From CAYQJS01 sp964417895 (GTDB lineage: Bacteria; Chloroflexota; UBA6077; SHYK01), in assembly GCA_964417895.1 (NCBI GenBank), contig CAYQJS010000034.1, positions 1 to 62,627 of the forward strand: a DNA stretch of 62,627 bases, given 5' to 3'. The notes under the pieces were generated by a model that saw nothing but the letters and a program-made list of their open reading frames with translations, was not told the DNA's origin and did no database searches. Position numbers and translations under genes: made by a program. Below are positions 17,379-26,472 of this stretch, in pieces; within the stretch, counting starts at the first letter, position 1; the number at the start of each line of letters is the position of its first letter.

Positions 17379-17456
17379 TCCCGGCTCGTTATCGAGAGAT
17401 CCCACCGAACGGGCGGGGCCCTCACCCGTCCTTGGCCCTGCGGGCCGGCGGCCGGC

Positions 17457-17477
17457 CTCTCCCATAAATGGGCGAGG
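17457..17477. repeat. Short hairpin in intergenic DNA
   Basis: CTCTCCCATAAATGGGCGAG forms a stem with a small AT loop. It resembles the half-units of the family C hairpins and lies between the ABM and amidohydrolase genes. Confidence 0.4.
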
Positions 17478-17564
17478 CGCGAAGCTGCCAGTGAACCCTG
17501 TTAGCCGGCACGCTCGGCGTCTCGTACACTTGCCTCAAGTCCAGCTCGCCGGGGGGGCCTGCAA

Positions 17565-18641
17565 ATGCTGACCATCGACGCTGATGCGCACGTGCTGGAG
17601 ACCGAGCACACGTGGGACTACCTCGACCCGGAAGACCGCAAGTACCGGCCCCAGCTCGTTTCGCCCCGAGGGGAAGCAAGGCCTGAGCGCTGGTTGATCG
17701 ACGGAAGGCTTCGAGGCCTGCGCCCCCTGACCCTGACCGAGCAAGAGCTGGCGCGGCAGTCCGAGCGCACGGGCCGCGACGTGGTAACTTCGCAAGCTGC
17801 GCGGCAGATGGACGACGTGGAGCTGCGCCTGAAGGACATGGATCGGCTCGGCATCGACGTCCAAGTCGTCCATAACACGATCGGCATCGAGCAGATCAGC
17901 GACCGACCCGAGGTCGACCTGGCCCTCTGCCGTTCCTGGAATCGCTGGCTGGCCGACATCTGGAGGCAAGGTAGGGGGCGGCTGCGCTGGTCGATGCTGC
18001 CCCCACTGTTGAGCATCCCGGACGCGCTGGAGGAGATGCAGACGGCCAAAGCAGGCGGAGCCGTTGCGGTTTGCATGCGTCCGGTCGAAGGGAACCGGCT
18101 GCTGGTGGACCCGTACTTCTACCCCGTTTACCAGGAAGCTGAACGTCTGGACATGGCTATCGCAGTACACATTGCCAACGGCAACCCGATGATCCTTGAC
18201 TTGTTCCGTTCGCCGTATCAGCAGGGAGGCGGCTTCGCTGCCTTTCGCATCCCGACGGTGATGGCATGCCAGCAGGTATTGACGAGCGATCTGTCGCAAC
18301 AGTTCCCTCGCTTGCGCTGGGGCTTCATCGAGGCAAGCGCCCAATGGGTGCCGTGGGTCGTGGCTGACGTCAAAGAGCGTTTTGCTGTGGCTGGCAAACC
18401 GATCCCAGACAAGCCCCTGGAGGAGAAGCGCGTTTACGTCACCTGTCAAACCAATGACGACCTGCCGTTCGTATTGAAGTACGCCGGAGAGCACAACGTC
18501 GTCATCGGAACGGACTACGGGCACTTTGATGCGTCATCCGAGTTGGACGCGATCACCATCCTGAAGAACAGCAGGGAGATCCCGGAGGACACGATCGCGA
18601 ATATCCTCGAGGCGAATCCAAAGGCACTGTACGGCCTTTAG
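17565..18641 (+). CDS. Amidohydrolase-2 family protein
   Basis: A 358-residue TIM-barrel protein, a paralogue of 11583-12626. The start MLTIDADAHVLETEHTWDYL carries the DxH metal site, the central His is in MAIAVHIANGNPM and the C-terminal Asp in VIGTDYGHFDASSE. No transmembrane or signal segment is seen. The ATG is at 17565, with a GGGGGGG tract about 6-8 bases upstream. It converges on the peptide-type solute-binding lipoprotein at 18706, which might deliver a substrate, but the two are not in one operon. Confidence 0.88.
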   Translation: MLTIDADAHVLETEHTWDYLDPEDRKYRPQLVSPRGEARPERWLIDGRLRGLRPLTLTEQELARQSERTGRDVVTSQAARQMDDVELRLKDMDRLGIDVQVVHNTIGIEQISDRPEVDLALCRSWNRWLADIWRQGRGRLRWSMLPPLLSIPDALEEMQTAKAGGAVAVCMRPVEGNRLLVDPYFYPVYQEAERLDMAIAVHIANGNPMILDLFRSPYQQGGGFAAFRIPTVMACQQVLTSDLSQQFPRLRWGFIEASAQWVPWVVADVKERFAVAGKPIPDKPLEEKRVYVTCQTNDDLPFVLKYAGEHNVVIGTDYGHFDASSELDAITILKNSREIPEDTIANILEANPKALYGL

Positions 18642-18705
18642 GAACTTCGATCGCTCGATCTCGCCAGCGGTCCACCAGCGCCATTCGAGGCACTGCACGT
18701 TGCTC

Positions 18706-20445
18706 CTATGAGTCCCAATACCACTCGTGGATGTTGCGGGTCGCGTTTCCCGACGCCTGGACCAGCCGGTTCTTCGGGCCCTTGAGGTTGGCCGCGTGGG
18801 CGTAGACGCGCGAATGGTAGTAGAGAAAGATATGCGGGAGATCCGATCTGACGATCTTCGCCATGTCGACGTTCAGGCGGACGATCTCCGCCGGGTCGAC
18901 GGCCATGACGAACGCGTCCGACAGCCGATCGAGCTCGGGGTTCGCGTAGCCACCCCGGTTGCCTCCCGTCCAGCGGTTCTCTGCTCGCGGGATGAAGGTG
19001 GAATGGAAATTCTCGGGACGGCTAGCGCTGCCGCCGATGATTCCGGGAAGCGAGGCCCGTTCCATGTTGCTCGAAGTCTGTGTGTTGAACACCTGGGGGG
19101 TGGCGGCGATTCCAAACTGCTTGAGCTGATCGACGATGATCGCGTTCTCCTGCTGGAACAGAATGCTCCCTGCCGTGTACCAGATAGGTAAGTCGAACGA
19201 TGTGGCCCGGGGAGTCATCCAGCGGCCATCGGAGCCGCGAACGAACCCCGCTTCTTCAAAGAGCTGTGTCGCGCGCCTCGGATCATGCGGGTATTTGGCC
19301 ACCTCCCGCTCCGCCAGCGGATACCAGTCCTCGTTCGGGTGGGTGCCGGTCTCGGTCATCAACCCATGGCCCGCGGTGACGGCATCGTGCGCGGCTTGCC
19401 TGTCTACGGCGTGGGCGACGGCTCGACGCGCCCGAGCGTCCGTCGCGAGCTCGAGAGGCTGGGCGTGCTCCGGCCGAAACTGGAACGCCAGCTCGCGCGA
19501 GCCCAGGGCCTCCCATAAGATCACTCCACCGTTGGGCCCCCACTGCTGCTCGAGAACCACGCCCTCGTCGCCCCTGAACATGTCAGCGGCATAATGGGAT
19601 TCTCCGGCGACCATCCTGACCATCGCTGTATTGACGTCGTTGACGCCCCGAATGCTTACCCGATCGATCCTGGGTCGACCGAGCACGAACGCGTCGAACG
19701 CCGACGCCTCGATCGAGACGCCCGGGTTGTACGAATCAAGCTTGTAAGGGCCGGCGCCAACGTATCCCACGTTCCAGAAGGGGTGGTTAGGAAGAAATTG
19801 CTCGCCGCTTCCGCCGCTGTCCAGGTGCGCTCGTTCCAGCAAGTGCCGCGGCAGTGGAGGAAGCAAGTTCCCAGACAGACTGCCCAGTTTGTCGGCATCT
19901 GCGAAGCGTTGCGACCAACGGATCACTAGCGAGAGCGGATCCGGCGCCTGTACGCTGGTCATCCAGACGATGGGGCGGCTCCGGTCCTGACCGTACTCCG
20001 GCGTGCGGTACACCTGCCACGCGAAGACAAAGTCCTCCGCCGTAAGCGGCTGCCCATCATGCCACGTGAGGTTCGGCTTCAGGCGATAGGTCGTTTCCAT
20101 CGCGCCGTCGGGGAAGACCTTCCAGCTGTCCGTATCGAACCGCGGCAAGCTCTCCGCGAGGAAAGGCGATGTCCGCCCACGCTCGTCGTTCATCGCGAGT
20201 GTTGCATTGAAGATCGTGGCCGGGACATTGAAGGCCACGCCTGTTGAGCTGCCTGCGAGGGCCTTGGCAGCGAAGTCGGTGGGCAGCGCGTTTTCGATCA
20301 TGATCAGCGTGCGCTGAATCGCTGGTTGTAACTGCGATCCGCCGGATCCCAAGTCCGGCGCCGCTGCGCGGCCGCATGCCGCCAGGACGAGCGATCCGAA
20401 GAGCGATCCTAAGAGAAGACCAATGATGGGGCTTAGTCGAATCAC
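18706..20445 (-). CDS. ABC transporter substrate-binding lipoprotein, peptide/oligopeptide type (SBP_bac_5)
   Basis: A 579-residue exported lipoprotein. The leader has a hydrophobic core and a lipobox LAAC (Cys about residue 24). The SBP_bac_5 signature appears as TYRLKPNLTWHDGQPLTAEDFVFAW split over residues 140-165. Later come WNVGYVGAGPYKLDSYNPG and RRAVAHAVDRQAAHDAV. Family members bind oligopeptides, nickel or other solutes for an ABC importer. No permease or ATPase gene lies nearby, so the protein would have to use a distant transporter. Related proteins in the window are the complete one at 60686 and a broken one at 27397. Confidence 0.9.
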   Translation of the reverse strand: MIRLSPIIGLLLGSLFGSLVLAACGRAAAPDLGSGGSQLQPAIQRTLIMIENALPTDFAAKALAGSSTGVAFNVPATIFNATLAMNDERGRTSPFLAESLPRFDTDSWKVFPDGAMETTYRLKPNLTWHDGQPLTAEDFVFAWQVYRTPEYGQDRSRPIVWMTSVQAPDPLSLVIRWSQRFADADKLGSLSGNLLPPLPRHLLERAHLDSGGSGEQFLPNHPFWNVGYVGAGPYKLDSYNPGVSIEASAFDAFVLGRPRIDRVSIRGVNDVNTAMVRMVAGESHYAADMFRGDEGVVLEQQWGPNGGVILWEALGSRELAFQFRPEHAQPLELATDARARRAVAHAVDRQAAHDAVTAGHGLMTETGTHPNEDWYPLAEREVAKYPHDPRRATQLFEEAGFVRGSDGRWMTPRATSFDLPIWYTAGSILFQQENAIIVDQLKQFGIAATPQVFNTQTSSNMERASLPGIIGGSASRPENFHSTFIPRAENRWTGGNRGGYANPELDRLSDAFVMAVDPAEIVRLNVDMAKIVRSDLPHIFLYYHSRVYAHAANLKGPKNRLVQASGNATRNIHEWYWDS

Positions 20446-20620
20446 GTTACCCTCCTCAATTGAAGACGTGCGAATTATGGATCACGAGACGTACTCGCGC
20501 GAACGACAGGAGCTCCGCGTCCACCCGGACGAGCGGCGACGACGGGCCAGCCGCATCCCGGGACAGTCGGAGGCGGCTACACCGAACAACCGGGATGCTC
20601 AACCGCTGGCGGGAACTACT

Positions 20621-21853
20621 TCACGCCACTCCGTCGCGCGCGCGGGCCAGGCGCTGCTCTTGCTTCAGCAGGTCGCCCGCCATCACGTCGATGCCCTGCC
20701 GTCGGTAGCGGTGCAGCGTGCTCTCACTGATGTTGTAGATAGCGACGATTTGCTTGGTGGAGTATTCCTTCACGTATTCGTCGTGGATGATGTGGTACTG
20801 CAGCGACTCCGGCGTGGCGGAATCCACGCGCTCCGGCGGCCTCAGCCGCTCCACCGCGTCGCTCAGGATGCGATGCAAGGCCTGCGCCTGCTCGAGCAGG
20901 CTCGGGTCGGTCGATTGGCCATTCAGTCGCTCGCGCATTGACTCGGTCAGCGTGCGAGGAAGCCGCTGGACCAACTCACATTTGGCGAGCAGTCCAAGAT
21001 TGTTGAGTCGGCGGAGTCCTTCCTCCAACAAGGCGGCGAAATGCGGGTCCTGCCAGAGCTCATTAGGGACGGGCCGAATCGGGATCGGAGCAGGCTGGTA
21101 TTCGGCCGGCTCTTCGTCGGCCCCGGGTTCGCCCCGGGATTCTCGAACTGGCCCAACTCCGGTGCCCTCTTCCTGCATAGCCTCCTTGATCGCATCGTGA
21201 AGAAAGACCAGATCGTCGGACCAGGCCCGCGCGCGATCGGCAATGACGGCGTCGTTCGCCTCCTGCAAAATCGCCTCCAGCGTCGCATCGGCGTTCGCGG
21301 CTTGCTGCACGCACGCATCGATAACCCGCTGACGCCGATCGCGAATCTCGTTCAACCGCTCCAGGTGGGGACGGTCGGGCAACGGAAGCTTGCCCCGGGC
21401 GAACAGCGACAGGTGAGCCAGAAGTTCAGCCTGGCGATCGAGAAGCTCCCGCATGGCCGGCGTGATCTGATCGTCGATCTGCCCGAGTGCGTCTTCGAGC
21501 ACCGATTCCAACTCGACCCGACGCCCGGAGGTAGCCGGCTGCTGCACTCGCCTGAGCCTGCCCGCGATCTGCTCACGGATCCGAAGTAGGGTACGGAGCT
21601 CCAAGCGTGGCGGAGGGGTAGACCGGGGCAGCAGGCGGGTGCCCACCACGATGCACAGGTAGCCGGCGAGACCCCAGAGGAGCACCCATCCGCTGCGCCC
21701 CGACCACGGATAGAGAGCTGGTAGAGTCGCCATCGCGAGGGCAAGCCCGAGACTCACGCAGAGAACGGTTACGCCGACGGGATGAAGCAGTGCCCCGAAT
21801 GCCATCGTAACGCCCTGGGCCGTCGCAACGGTTAGCCTCGCTTGTGAGCTCAT
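20621..21853 (-). CDS. Two-TM membrane protein with C-terminal helix-turn-helix (unknown)
   Basis: About 410 residues, no family recognised. Two hydrophobic segments near the N-terminus (GVTVLCVSLGLALAMATLPAL and the following VLLWGLAGYLCIVVGT) would anchor it in the membrane. The middle is long, charged and helical, with many Arg/Glu/Gln. The C-terminus contains YSTKQIVAIYNISESTLHRY, which looks like a homeodomain-like helix-turn-helix. The ATG at 21853 has GGAGAAGG about 7 bases upstream; two earlier in-frame ATGs exist. It lies 164 bp downstream of the giant VWA gene on the same strand and is probably the third gene of the PspA locus. A membrane-tethered DNA-binding regulator is a reasonable guess, not a demonstrated one. 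Confidence 0.6.
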   Translation of the reverse strand: MSSQARLTVATAQGVTMAFGALLHPVGVTVLCVSLGLALAMATLPALYPWSGRSGWVLLWGLAGYLCIVVGTRLLPRSTPPPRLELRTLLRIREQIAGRLRRVQQPATSGRRVELESVLEDALGQIDDQITPAMRELLDRQAELLAHLSLFARGKLPLPDRPHLERLNEIRDRRQRVIDACVQQAANADATLEAILQEANDAVIADRARAWSDDLVFLHDAIKEAMQEEGTGVGPVRESRGEPGADEEPAEYQPAPIPIRPVPNELWQDPHFAALLEEGLRRLNNLGLLAKCELVQRLPRTLTESMRERLNGQSTDPSLLEQAQALHRILSDAVERLRPPERVDSATPESLQYHIIHDEYVKEYSTKQIVAIYNISESTLHRYRRQGIDVMAGDLLKQEQRLARARDGVA

Positions 21854-22017
21854 GTTAGCGCCTTCTCCCATGGTTTGCCACCTTTGGCACCGCATGTGAA
21901 GATGTGCCGCTCAATGGACACTCCGAACCAGGAGCTCGCCGGTTCGCCGCGGGCGCGCCCCGCAGGCGCAAGGGGTTTGATGCGCCGGCTCTTGTTTTCA
22001 TTCGAAGTACCGATTCA

Positions 22018-25000
22018 TTAGAAGTACCGACCGAAGGTTTCCAGTACGGAAGCTAGATTCGTCTCGGTCGCTCGTCGATAGGCCGAGGCCGTAGCCATAG
22101 CGACGAGCCGCCCCACCTCCAGGTCGGCGTCGCTGCCGACGCCTACGTAGAAGATGTGAACTGGGTGCGTTGTCCGAAGCGCCAGGCCCGTCCCAAGCAC
22201 ATCCCCCATCTTGATCTCCCGGCCCGTTTGATCCGTGCAGCGGCTCGATTCGAAACCCGGACAGTCTCGAACGGGTCGCTCCTCGGTCGATTGCATGCTG
22301 ATCAGCTGATCCAGCCGCTGGCCTCGGTTGGCCTTACCGTCGGTCAATACGACGACGCCACGGATCGCCTCAAGCTCTGGCTCCGCAGCGTCCGCCATTC
22401 GAATTGCATCGGCGATGGCGTCGTACAGGGCCGTCCGTCCGGATGGACGCATTGCCTCTACGGCATCCCGAATCCCGTACTTGTTCTCGTTAACCGGCCC
22501 GATCCCTACTCGGGCATTGACCTGGTCGGAGAAGGTGAGGAAGCCCACCAGGTTGCCGACGGCCAGCGTGTCGAGCACACGCAGCATTCCTTGCTTGGCT
22601 TGATCCATCTTATTGCCCGCCATCGAACCGGAAGTGTCGACGACGAACATCACGATGCCGGGCTTCTTGACCTCGCCCCAGGAATTCAGGATGACTTGCG
22701 CCGCCGCCTGGTCGACGTTGTCCGGGTTGATAATCACCGCCGGCTTCCCCAGATCAAGTCCATGCTGGCGACGGATGTCGTCCCACGGAACGCTCGTTGC
22801 CGGCCGGAATCCGTGCTCCGCCATTACCCTTTGCTGGGCGTCCTCACGCAGAAAGGCGACCCATTTGAGCGCCGCTTCCCGCTCTTCGGCGCCCACCCAG
22901 CTAGCCTGGACGATGGCCGCGGACTGGCGGTACGACGGTGAGCCTTCCTTCGGATAGACCATCACCATGTCCTGCCCTAGCGGCCGCCGCTCGGACTTGC
23001 CAAGCACCGTAATCGGCAGTCTTCCCTGCTGGAGTGACACGAAGTTGTTCTCGGGGAAGAAGAAAAAGTGTCCGAACCGCGGCCCCTCGGCCATCTTAGT
23101 GGCCAGGACATCGGTGCTGGGCACATAGTGATCGACCGCTCGCTGGAAGTCCTTGATGTACTCGACTACGTCCGGGTTGCGTGCGTCAGCTTCCGTGAGG
23201 GCCTCGGGCGACTTGCCAGCCGCGATCCCGTATAGGGAGTAGAGCACGCTGCGGGCGGTGCTGGAGCTATCGGGATCCGTGAACGCCAATAGCGGCTGAC
23301 GCCCCCACTCGGTCTTCGCCGTAGGACAAACCGTCCACCCCCGTGGATCGTGGCGCAGGGCCACGACGTCGGCGATACCAACCTCGCGGTCCGGCCAGCC
23401 GAGACACTTGGCCATCTCCCGCTGCATCGCGATGCCCACATAGCTAGTGGCGAGAGGGTGGGTCTCAGTCTTGTCGATCACCGTCTGCCGGGACCGGTAG
23501 TTGATATAGGGGAACCAGTGTTCGTTTGCGGGGGTGACGATAGTAGGCAGGTCAGGCTTTTCGCAGCCCCCCGGGACCTCGAGGCAGGTCCCCGAAGGCT
23601 GGCCGGTGGTGGCCCGCGAGATCAGCTCTTCCGCGATGAGTCCCGAGTTAACAAAGAACGGTCGAATCTCGATCCGACGGCCGGAAGCTACCCGATGCCT
23701 GGCGTCGTTGAACTGCTTGCTCATGCCGGGTAGCATGCGCGCATCGCCCATGTAGACGTTTCCCCAGTGGTTCACAACGACCGGCTCCGGCTCCTTGGGC
23801 CACAGCACGACCAGCCCGATGATTGCGCCGATCACCCAGATCAGCACGACCACGCCGACGAGCGACTCGCGACTCATGGACGGTTTCGACATGGACATGG
23901 CTGCCACCTCCTGCCTTGGTTGAAAGCGGGCCCGTGGTGGACCGGCCAGTGCCAGCACGCCGGTCGTGCCACCTTGAACGGCTAGGGGAACGAGGCCCAC
24001 CACCGACTGCACCGCAAAGAACAGCGTTCCGACGACCAGCCACAGTGGGCGGGGAAGGAAGTCTGGCGCTGGTCCTGCGCTCGCGGCCGCTGCACGGGCG
24101 GCGAGAGTGAAGGACCCGGCGGCGAAGGCAACCGCGCCCGCTGTCACGCTCGCGATGGTGCAGGCCCCCAGCCAAAGCAAGCGAGCGAAGCCAACACCCG
24201 CCATGGCCAGGACTCGGACTCCGACCCCCATGGATCGCAGCAGAAGCGAACCGCCGGCCCCGAGCGCCCCGAAGGCGAGGCCAACGCCCAGCACGACCGC
24301 CGCGGATAGGAGCTTGATGGCCGCCAGCACCGGGCGAACGAGCAGGAGCTCAGCTCCGTCGACGAGCGAGCGGAGCCAGAGGACCAGGACCGACCGTCCC
24401 AGGGTGAGGATTCTTCGGAGCGCTTCGACGATTGGGTTCCGTATCCAGTGGGTACGCCAGATTCCGGTCGCCAGCCACACCGCCCCCACCAGGATAACCG
24501 CTCCTCCGATGACCAGCGCGACATAGGAAGCCGCGGTAGCGAAGAGATTCGGTCGGTCCAGAACCGTCGGCCAGACGATCGCAAACGCGAGCCAAACGCC
24601 CACTGCCCCCACGAGCAGGAGCTTCAACATCCGACTCGGGAGGAGCGACTTGCCAGCATCAGCTACCGCCACGAGCAGCGAGATAAGGGGCAGGGCAATC
24701 GCGCGGGCAACGCTGCCCAGGGCGCGCACAATGAGTGCCAGCGGCGCAATCAAGATCACCGCGACGAGTTTGAGGGCGCCTCCCAGCAGACGCAGCGTCG
24801 CCCAGCACCCGGCCATCGCCTGGGCGAGCACGCTCCCTAGGGCTCTGGCGGCGGCCGCCGTACCCAATGCCACCCCTCTGATCAGGTGCGCAAATCCCAC
24901 GGTCACCCACCAGGTCCCGCGCCACGTCCAGCGAACCGCCACCACCGACAGCAGCGCGATGGCGCCAACCGCAGCCCGTAGCGGCCGGCCGCACGCGGCA

Positions 25001-26460
25001 GGTATCGCTCTGGCCGCCAGCCAGAAGACCTGCGCCGCACGGTTCGCCACGCTCGCGATGGTCCAGGCCCCCAGCCAAAGCAAGCGAGCGAAGCCAACAC
25101 CCGCCATGGCCAGGGCTCGGACTCCGAGCCCGATGGGTCGCAGCAGAAGCGAACCGCCGGCCCGAAGCGCTCCGAAGGCGAAGCTGACACCCAGCACGAC
25201 CGCCGCGGATAGGAGCTTGATGGCCGCCAGCACTGGGCGAACGAGCAGCAGCTCAGCTCCGTCGACGAGCGCGCGGAGCAAGAGGACCAGGATCGACCGC
25301 CCCGGGGTCAGGATTCCTTGGGCCGCTTCAATGATTGGATTCCGTATCCAGGGGGTACGCCAGATTCCGGTAGCCAGCCACACCCCCCCCACCAGGATAA
25401 CCACTCCTCCCATCCAGCCCGCGAACCGAATGACCCCTGACATCCCTCCGATCGCAGCGAAAAGTTGCTCCGGAGCGCCGGTGACCAGCGCGATATTGGA
25501 AGCCGCCCTGGCGAAGAGATTCGGTCGGTCCAGAACCGTCGGCCAGACGATCGCGAACGCGAGCCAAGCGCCTGCCCCCACGAGCACGAGCTTCAACATC
25601 GGACTCCGGAGGAGCGACTTGCCCGCATCAGCTACCGCGACGAGCAGCGAGATAAGGGGCAGGGCAATCGCCCGGGCAACGCCTCCCAGGGCGCGCAGAA
25701 TGAGTCCCAAGAGCGCGATTCCAGCGACCGCTAGTCGGACGCCAAGCCGACACCCTTGGGCCACGATTCGAAGCGCCCTAGAGGCGAGCAGCGCGACCAA
25801 ACGGAGGGCGACGCCGACCGGGCGCAGCATCCACCCCACAACTTTCCCGAGCGCCCGCCCGACGAGCGACAGCGCCCTACCGAGGCCCCGAGCCGCCGAC
25901 GCCAGCGCGCCGAGGACCGCGACCAGCCCCAGCACCAGCCCGGCGATGCCCGCCGTCAGCCCTCGCCGAACTGCTCGGAACGTGGTAGAGCCCACCAACC
26001 AGAGCAGTCTCCCCACGCTGACGAGTGCCCGAGCTACCAGAGTGGCCACGGCCCCGACTCCCACGAGCACTCCAGCCACCAATCGGTCGAGCAGCATGAT
26101 CAGAAGTCGCGTCGGCGTCCATCGGCAGAGTCCCCAGGCGACCGACACGAGGATGAGGAACGCGCCGTACATCACCCATGCGAGAAGCCGCCAGGAGCCG
26201 ATCAGGCCCACCGCAATGCTCGCCACCCAGGCTGCGCTCAGGAAGCTCGCCAGGCCTTCCACACCGCCTTCGCCGATGAGCCGCCGGCCCAGCGCCCACT
26301 GGGCCACTCCGGCCGGAGTAGCAGGCGCAAACCGCGCAGCCAGGAACAGCGCCACGGCCAGCGCTGTGCCGAGCCCCGGAGGGCCTGGCGGGCGCCGCCG
26401 CCAGGCCCTCGCGAGCCGGAAGACGAGCAGGCTCTCGGTCGCTGAGCCCGTCGATATCAT
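22018..26460 (-). CDS. Giant fusion: duplicated multi-helix membrane region, solute-binding domain and VWA domain
   Basis: One open frame of 1480 residues. Residues 1-850 are very hydrophobic, Ala/Leu/Val/Gly-rich, with many predicted membrane helices. They include an internal duplication: residues about 253-471 repeat at about 576-772 (shared runs such as ARAIALPLISLLVAVADAGK and WPTVLDRPNLFA). After another anchor helix (about 864-885) comes an SBP_bac_11-like binding domain to about 1250. The VWA domain follows, with an intact MIDAS: DTSGS at 1275-1279, Thr1343 and Asp1374. The C-terminal two thirds match the known 'substrate-binding and VWA domain' architecture; the membrane extension does not. 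An in-frame ATG at 23898 with a perfect AGGAGGT 7 bases upstream could give a separate 626-residue product. It begins 12 bp after pspA. Confidence 0.8.
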   Translation of the reverse strand: MISTGSATESLLVFRLARAWRRRPPGPPGLGTALAVALFLAARFAPATPAGVAQWALGRRLIGEGGVEGLASFLSAAWVASIAVGLIGSWRLLAWVMYGAFLILVSVAWGLCRWTPTRLLIMLLDRLVAGVLVGVGAVATLVARALVSVGRLLWLVGSTTFRAVRRGLTAGIAGLVLGLVAVLGALASAARGLGRALSLVGRALGKVVGWMLRPVGVALRLVALLASRALRIVAQGCRLGVRLAVAGIALLGLILRALGGVARAIALPLISLLVAVADAGKSLLRSPMLKLVLVGAGAWLAFAIVWPTVLDRPNLFARAASNIALVTGAPEQLFAAIGGMSGVIRFAGWMGGVVILVGGVWLATGIWRTPWIRNPIIEAAQGILTPGRSILVLLLRALVDGAELLLVRPVLAAIKLLSAAVVLGVSFAFGALRAGGSLLLRPIGLGVRALAMAGVGFARLLWLGAWTIASVANRAAQVFWLAARAIPAACGRPLRAAVGAIALLSVVAVRWTWRGTWWVTVGFAHLIRGVALGTAAAARALGSVLAQAMAGCWATLRLLGGALKLVAVILIAPLALIVRALGSVARAIALPLISLLVAVADAGKSLLPSRMLKLLLVGAVGVWLAFAIVWPTVLDRPNLFATAASYVALVIGGAVILVGAVWLATGIWRTHWIRNPIVEALRRILTLGRSVLVLWLRSLVDGAELLLVRPVLAAIKLLSAAVVLGVGLAFGALGAGGSLLLRSMGVGVRVLAMAGVGFARLLWLGACTIASVTAGAVAFAAGSFTLAARAAAASAGPAPDFLPRPLWLVVGTLFFAVQSVVGLVPLAVQGGTTGVLALAGPPRARFQPRQEVAAMSMSKPSMSRESLVGVVVLIWVIGAIIGLVVLWPKEPEPVVVNHWGNVYMGDARMLPGMSKQFNDARHRVASGRRIEIRPFFVNSGLIAEELISRATTGQPSGTCLEVPGGCEKPDLPTIVTPANEHWFPYINYRSRQTVIDKTETHPLATSYVGIAMQREMAKCLGWPDREVGIADVVALRHDPRGWTVCPTAKTEWGRQPLLAFTDPDSSSTARSVLYSLYGIAAGKSPEALTEADARNPDVVEYIKDFQRAVDHYVPSTDVLATKMAEGPRFGHFFFFPENNFVSLQQGRLPITVLGKSERRPLGQDMVMVYPKEGSPSYRQSAAIVQASWVGAEEREAALKWVAFLREDAQQRVMAEHGFRPATSVPWDDIRRQHGLDLGKPAVIINPDNVDQAAAQVILNSWGEVKKPGIVMFVVDTSGSMAGNKMDQAKQGMLRVLDTLAVGNLVGFLTFSDQVNARVGIGPVNENKYGIRDAVEAMRPSGRTALYDAIADAIRMADAAEPELEAIRGVVVLTDGKANRGQRLDQLISMQSTEERPVRDCPGFESSRCTDQTGREIKMGDVLGTGLALRTTHPVHIFYVGVGSDADLEVGRLVAMATASAYRRATETNLASVLETFGRYF
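23890..23912 (-). promoter_or_regulatory. Internal Shine-Dalgarno and start inside the giant gene
   Basis: On the minus strand AGGAGGT (plus 23906-23912) precedes an in-frame ATG at 23898 by 7 bases; a second in-frame ATG is at 23892. The predicted protein from here begins with a short polar stretch and then an anchor helix, exactly like stand-alone SBP-VWA proteins. Confidence 0.6.
24145..24735 (-). repeat. Internal gene duplication, C-terminal copy
   Basis: This 590-bp stretch repeats at 25048-25704 with visibly high base identity in long identical runs, in the same orientation and reading frame. It lacks 66 bp (22 codons) present in the other copy. It encodes residues about 576-772 of the giant protein. 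Confidence 0.85.
25048..25704 (-). repeat. Internal gene duplication, N-terminal copy
   Basis: Partner of 24145-24735, encoding residues about 253-471. Relative to the other copy it carries an extra 66 bp encoding GAPEQLFAAIGGMSGVIRFA and neighbours. The high DNA identity points to a recent duplication or ongoing gene conversion. Confidence 0.85.
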
Positions 26461-26472
26461 CAGTTGGCCTGC

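Noticed and set aside
17535..18524. 329-codon minus-strand frame
   Set aside because: Antisense to the amidohydrolase at 17565.
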